Positions 23,691 through 26,926 of a DNA stretch of 26,926 nucleotides are shown here, piece after piece (positions within the stretch are counted from its first letter, which is position 1; every line of letters starts with the position of its first letter). The notes under the pieces were generated by a model. It was not told the DNA's origin. It saw only the letters and a program-made list of their open reading frames with translations, and made no database searches. The stretch spans positions 1 through 26,926 of the forward strand of contig WJIV01000261.1 in the NCBI GenBank assembly GCA_014730055.1, written 5' to 3'. This DNA is from Candidatus Bathyarchaeota archaeon. GTDB lineage: Archaea; Thermoproteota; Bathyarchaeia; TCS64. The position numbers and the translations under genes are program-made.

Positions 23691-23969
23691 TTATTTCCAA
23701 GAGGACTCAATGTCAAAGAGATCTATTCCTAGATCAATTTTAACATCAGAGTTGGAATAAGGCTCCATATTATATAACCCGGAATCTTTCAAAATACCAC
23801 CCTCAGCTTTTTCTTTTTTAGTAACTTTTAACATTCTAATGAAATTGAATAATGCGCCATCTAAGGATTTTAAGCCCTTATTGATCTTTTCCTCTACTAC
23901 TACCACTTTCGTTTTTCTCCCCCGAGATCGCCGAATTCTATTGCATCTCACACCATTGTTTTGTCTCAT
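23691..23969 (-). CDS. Unknown small basic/acidic protein (possible)
   Basis: This 92-residue ORF is unrecognised. The first 22 residues are highly basic (NRIRRSRGRKTK), the middle is KKEKAEGG, and the end is acidic (DVKIDLGIDLFDIES), so it is bipolar and may bind nucleic acid at the N-terminus. It has one cysteine and no membrane segment. Codon use is similar to its neighbours. It has an ATG but no clear TATA box or Shine-Dalgarno sequence. It converges with the PHP gene 24 bases away. It may be real or a chance frame. Confidence 0.4.
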   Translation of the reverse strand: MRQNNGVRCNRIRRSRGRKTKVVVVEEKINKGLKSLDGALFNFIRMLKVTKKEKAEGGILKDSGLYNMEPYSNSDVKIDLGIDLFDIESSWK

Positions 23970-24341
23970 TTAGGTGTGTGTATCGGCATTGTATGAGAAT
24001 GTGAGACATTTCTATTAACATCTGTGAATGGATTAACATTCTATTTTGCTTTTTACTTGTTAACTTAACCCCATATATTGAGAGTAATTTACAACTCTCT
24101 CATTTGATGAGAGTAACCACATATTTTGGATAACAACCCAAATCGGATATAAGATACAATAGAGGGTTAATTAACATGTTTTTTATCTTAAATTTTAACA
24201 GTTTTAAATTAATGGTGAAGGGTATCAGGCAAGGGTTTAATTTATAAAAATTAAGTATCTTCTATCTTAAAAAAGATCATTATTAGTTCATTATATTTCA
24301 AACCGTTTAATTGTTACCAATCAGGAATTGTATAGACTCTA
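23970..24341. other. Gene-free AT-rich stretch (372 bases) with repeated TGAGAGTAA elements
   Basis: No ORF or RNA gene is seen here. It holds a direct repeat of TGAGAGTAA (24079-24087 and 24108-24116). Between the two copies lies CTCTCAT (24097-24103), which forms a perfect 7-base inverted repeat with ATGAGAG (24107-24113), loop TTG. A looser TGAGAATGTGAG occurs near 23995. It ends with a TATA-like GTTTAATT (24305-24312) about 33 bases before the next start. The repeats may be operator sites for the divergent flanking genes. Confidence 0.5.
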
Positions 24342-25616
24342 ATGACCAGCATAAATGTAACCAGTTACGGATGTAGCGCTAACACAGCAGATGCCGAGAT
24401 CATAAAGGGAATTTTAAAGAGAAAAGGATTCTCAATTATAGATTCTCCTCTAAAAAGCGACTTGAATATAATTCTAACATGTGTCGTCAAAACCCCTACA
24501 GAACACAAGATGAATAAACGAATAAAGAGACTTTACAAACTTGAGCACCCCTTAATCATCGCTGGTTGCATGCCAAAAGCTATGAAAAAGCAAGTTGAGG
24601 ATATCGCCCCAAAGGCATCTGTTGTAGGACCAGATGACATACTAAAAATTGTTGAAGCTGTTAACCTAACATTGAATGGTATTCGAGTAGATTTTACTGA
24701 AGGAACTCCAGCGGAACGCACTTGTTTACCCAGAATTAGAGAAAATAAACTAGTCCACATTCAGCCAATATGTACAGGATGCCTAGGAGACTGCAATTAT
24801 TGCATAGTAAAATATGCACGAGGCAGACTATTTTCGTTTCAACCAGAAGAGATCATTAGGGACATCGAACAAGCTATAGTGGATGGTTGCCGAGAGGTCT
24901 GGGTAACAGCTGAAGATACAGCGGCTTATAATTTCAATGGAGTTAAACTTCCTCAACTATTGAGAAGGATCACAGATATTCCTAGCAATTTTAGGATAAG
25001 AGTCGGAATGATGACCCCAAATCAGCTTTTGGAAATTAAAGAGGAACTGATAGAAGCATACAAAAATAAGAAGATTTTCAATTTTGTCCACATTCCAATT
25101 CAGTCTGGAAATAACAGAATATTAAGAAAAATGAACAGAAAATATACGGTGGAAAATTTCAAAGGAATTGTTAGTGATCTGAGAGAAACATTCCCCCTAA
25201 TAGGCATATCAACCGACATAATTTGTGGTTTCCCTAGTGAAACTATGGAAGAATTCAATGACTCAATTGAGTTAATTAAATGGCTAAAACCTGATGTTCT
25301 AAACATAAGTAGATTCTGGGCTAGACCAGGTACAAAAGCAACTGAGATGAAAGGTAGACTGCATGGAAGAGAAACTAAGGAACGCTCTCGCATGTTAACG
25401 AGGTTATGGGATCAAATGTCAGTCGAGGTAGGTAAGAAGTGGATTGGGTGGGAGGGAGAGATACTTCTGGATGAAAAAGGCTGGGAAAAAACCCTAGTGG
25501 GTCGAAATTATGCATACAAGGCCATTGGAGTGGAGTCAAATGCTAGATTAGGTCAATTCATTAATGTTAGAGCTACAGATTCGGGTGCTGGTTATCTTAA
25601 GGCTGAGATCGTATGA
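24342..25616 (+). CDS. tRNA N6-threonylcarbamoyladenosine methylthiotransferase (MtaB/CDKAL1 type)
   Basis: This 424-residue radical-SAM enzyme adds a 2-methylthio group to t6A37 of ANN-decoding tRNAs. The N-terminal UPF0004 domain carries the second iron-sulfur cluster (Cys11, Cys47, Cys76). The radical-SAM core has C147-x3-C151-x2-C154 in GCLGDCNYC, where the motif is C-x3-C-x2-C, followed by IVKYARG. A C-terminal TRAM RNA-binding domain runs from about 364 (GKKWIGWEGEILLDEKG onward). The archaeal/eukaryotic CDKAL1-like branch fits this sequence rather than bacterial MiaB, because no i6A is made in archaea. The gene stands alone with its own promoter. Confidence 0.93.
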   Translation: MTSINVTSYGCSANTADAEIIKGILKRKGFSIIDSPLKSDLNIILTCVVKTPTEHKMNKRIKRLYKLEHPLIIAGCMPKAMKKQVEDIAPKASVVGPDDILKIVEAVNLTLNGIRVDFTEGTPAERTCLPRIRENKLVHIQPICTGCLGDCNYCIVKYARGRLFSFQPEEIIRDIEQAIVDGCREVWVTAEDTAAYNFNGVKLPQLLRRITDIPSNFRIRVGMMTPNQLLEIKEELIEAYKNKKIFNFVHIPIQSGNNRILRKMNRKYTVENFKGIVSDLRETFPLIGISTDIICGFPSETMEEFNDSIELIKWLKPDVLNISRFWARPGTKATEMKGRLHGRETKERSRMLTRLWDQMSVEVGKKWIGWEGEILLDEKGWEKTLVGRNYAYKAIGVESNARLGQFINVRATDSGAGYLKAEIV

Positions 25617-25625
25617 TTTAATTTC

Positions 25626-25633
25626 TATTTAAT
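25626..25633 (+). promoter_or_regulatory. TATA-like box for the M81 peptidase gene
   Basis: TATTTAAT is centred about 26 bases before the ATG at 25655, the leaderless spacing. Confidence 0.45.
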
Positions 25634-25654
25634 CATCTTTTATCTGTGAATGTT

Positions 25655-26926
25655 ATGAGGATAGCAATAGCTTCATTTAGTCATGAAACGTGTACATTTT
25701 GCCCAAATCCAACCACTATTGATGATTTTGAGGCTGGTGGTGTATATTATGGTAAAGAGGTAATTGAGGAAGTACGAGGTATTCCTACATATATCAATGG
25801 CTATATTATGGCAGCTGAGAAGCATGACGATGTTGAACTTGTTGGGATATTGTCAGCCTCAAGAAGCAGAGGTGGTAGTAGCGGTAGCTGGCTTACAAAT
25901 GATTGTTTTGATAAGTACAGTAACGGTATCGCTGATGGATTAAAGGAAAAAGGCCCATTAGATGGGGTACTTCTTGCGCTTCATGGAGCCATGGCAGTTG
26001 AAGGATATTTGAAACCAGAAGCAGAGTTAGTAAGGAGATGTAGAGATGCGGTTGGTCCTGATGTCCCTATAATGGTTACGTTAGATCTACATGCAAATGA
26101 GGATCATGAGTTAACTGAGGTTGCTGATGGTGTTTTCATATTAAAGACATATCCACATGTAGATAGTGAGAAGATCGGGTATACTGCTGCAACATGTCTG
26201 GTAAAAACTATTAATGGCGAATTTAAACCCACTATGGCAATAGAAAAACCTGGTGTAATTACCCCAAGTGTGTATCAAGGTACTGGCGAATCCCCCGCTA
26301 AAGAAATTATGGAAAGAGCGAGAATGTGGGAGGAGAAAGAAGAGGACTGCTATTGCGTCAGCGTTGCATTCGGATTCGCTTATGCTGATGTTCCAGATGT
26401 GGGCGCTACTGTAATAGCCGTGACCAATGATAACAAGGAACTTGCAGAGAAGATTGCCAAAGATGTCTCAGACTTAATCTGGAAACTTAGAGAACCTTTT
26501 GCAGGTAAGAAACTACCCAAAACAGAAGAAGCTGTAAGGCAGGCTATTGGCTTGGCTAAAGAGAAAAAGACACCAGTAATTATAGCTGATCATAGCGACC
26601 GGATGGGAGACAGCACTTGGGTTCTAAAAGAGTTAATTGACCAAGGAGCAAGAGATTTCTGTATAGCAACTATCTCAGATGAAGAGGCAATAAAAACGAT
26701 AGAGAATAAGGCATTAAAGGGTGAAAAATTATCGGTGAGCGTGGGCGGACACTCGGGTCCATACGCAGGTGATCCAGTTACAATTGAAGGAGAGGTATCA
26801 TACTTAGATGAATGCGAGTACATCCTAACAGGGCCTATGAGTAGAGGAGCAATACGTAATCTTGGTTTGACAGCAGTAATTAGCTTCGGAGATAATAATC
26901 ATGTAATAATCACTCCTACATTACAT
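25655..26926 (+). CDS. M81 family metallopeptidase (MlrC-like), cut at the right edge
   Basis: The reading frame starts at an ATG (MRIAIASFSHETCTF) and stays open through the window end (424 codons, no stop), so the C-terminal 60 or so residues are missing. It resembles microcystinase C/MlrC: the SHETCTF opening, LLALHGAMAVEG, DLHANEDHE and KTYPHVD, and VAFGFAYADVPDVGA are all present. The DLHAN and YPHVD motifs hold the probable zinc ligands. The MlrC loop usually written DNPGGG is here DHSDRMGDST, a clear departure, so the substrate may differ from peptides such as linearised microcystin. No cytosolic or export signal is visible; it is probably cytoplasmic. Confidence 0.88.
   Translation, partial: MRIAIASFSHETCTFCPNPTTIDDFEAGGVYYGKEVIEEVRGIPTYINGYIMAAEKHDDVELVGILSASRSRGGSSGSWLTNDCFDKYSNGIADGLKEKGPLDGVLLALHGAMAVEGYLKPEAELVRRCRDAVGPDVPIMVTLDLHANEDHELTEVADGVFILKTYPHVDSEKIGYTAATCLVKTINGEFKPTMAIEKPGVITPSVYQGTGESPAKEIMERARMWEEKEEDCYCVSVAFGFAYADVPDVGATVIAVTNDNKELAEKIAKDVSDLIWKLREPFAGKKLPKTEEAVRQAIGLAKEKKTPVIIADHSDRMGDSTWVLKELIDQGARDFCIATISDEEAIKTIENKALKGEKLSVSVGGHSGPYAGDPVTIEGEVSYLDECEYILTGPMSRGAIRNLGLTAVISFGDNNHVIITPTLH

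Noticed and set aside
23970..24341. tRNA or other stable RNA gene in the gene-free stretch
   Set aside because: No cloverleaf or GC-rich structured segment is seen; the stretch is AT-rich with only short repeats.
26590..26823. Minus-strand frame opposite the M81 gene
   Set aside because: Shadow of the open M81 frame, which carries conserved motifs.

Overview
The window is AT-rich and archaeal. The AsnRS, MetRS and radical-SAM tRNA methylthiotransferase are of the archaeal or archaeo-eukaryotic type. A thiolase is followed by a DUF35 OB-fold partner. Many genes have a TATA-like box about 25-28 bases before the start codon, which suggests leaderless mRNAs. I cannot fix the phylum: a mesophilic or moderately thermophilic heterotroph such as an Asgard, Bathyarchaeia-like or related lineage would fit. 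No rRNA, tRNA, CRISPR array, insertion sequence or phage gene was seen.

Layout. 1-2103: tail of a surface-glycan/sulfate cluster (epimerase cut at the window edge, family 2 glycosyltransferase, APS kinase). 2141-2371: a stand-alone Lrp/AsnC effector-domain protein. 2501-7794: a fatty-acid/acyl-CoA module, consisting of thiolase plus DUF35, a 3-hydroxyacyl-CoA dehydrogenase/enoyl-CoA hydratase fusion, and EtfB/EtfA. The thiolase promoter carries a strong inverted repeat next to its TATA box. 7828-11064: a sirtuin, a NodB-type deacetylase and a gamma-glutamyltransferase-family hydrolase. 11117-12852: AsnRS and a small Cys/His protein. 12855-14094: a DUF998 membrane protein and a QueT-family transporter (both minus strand). 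The transporter has an unusual GC-rich leader that can fold into a pseudoknot hiding its Shine-Dalgarno site. 14193-16006: an orphan small protein, a HisJ-type PHP phosphatase and an unknown protein coupled to it. 16003-17238: a membrane-anchored HtrA protease. 17307-23666: a formyltransferase, MTA phosphorylase, MFS transporter, adenosine-deaminase-family enzyme, MetRS and a second PHP protein. 23691-26926: an orphan ORF, a 372-base gene-free stretch, the tRNA methylthiotransferase, and an M81 (MlrC-like) peptidase that runs off the end.

How the genes work together. The thiolase, HAD/ECH fusion and ETF cover hydration, 3-OH oxidation, thiolysis and electron transfer of beta-oxidation (or the reverse direction). 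The acyl-CoA dehydrogenase, acyl-CoA ligase and ETF oxidoreductase must lie elsewhere. MTA phosphorylase, the deaminase-family enzyme, the transporter and MetRS form a plausible methionine/purine-salvage neighbourhood. The most unusual signal is the queT leader: its position and fold resemble the bacterial preQ1-II (COG4708) riboswitch, but it lies in an archaeon and has a different primary sequence.
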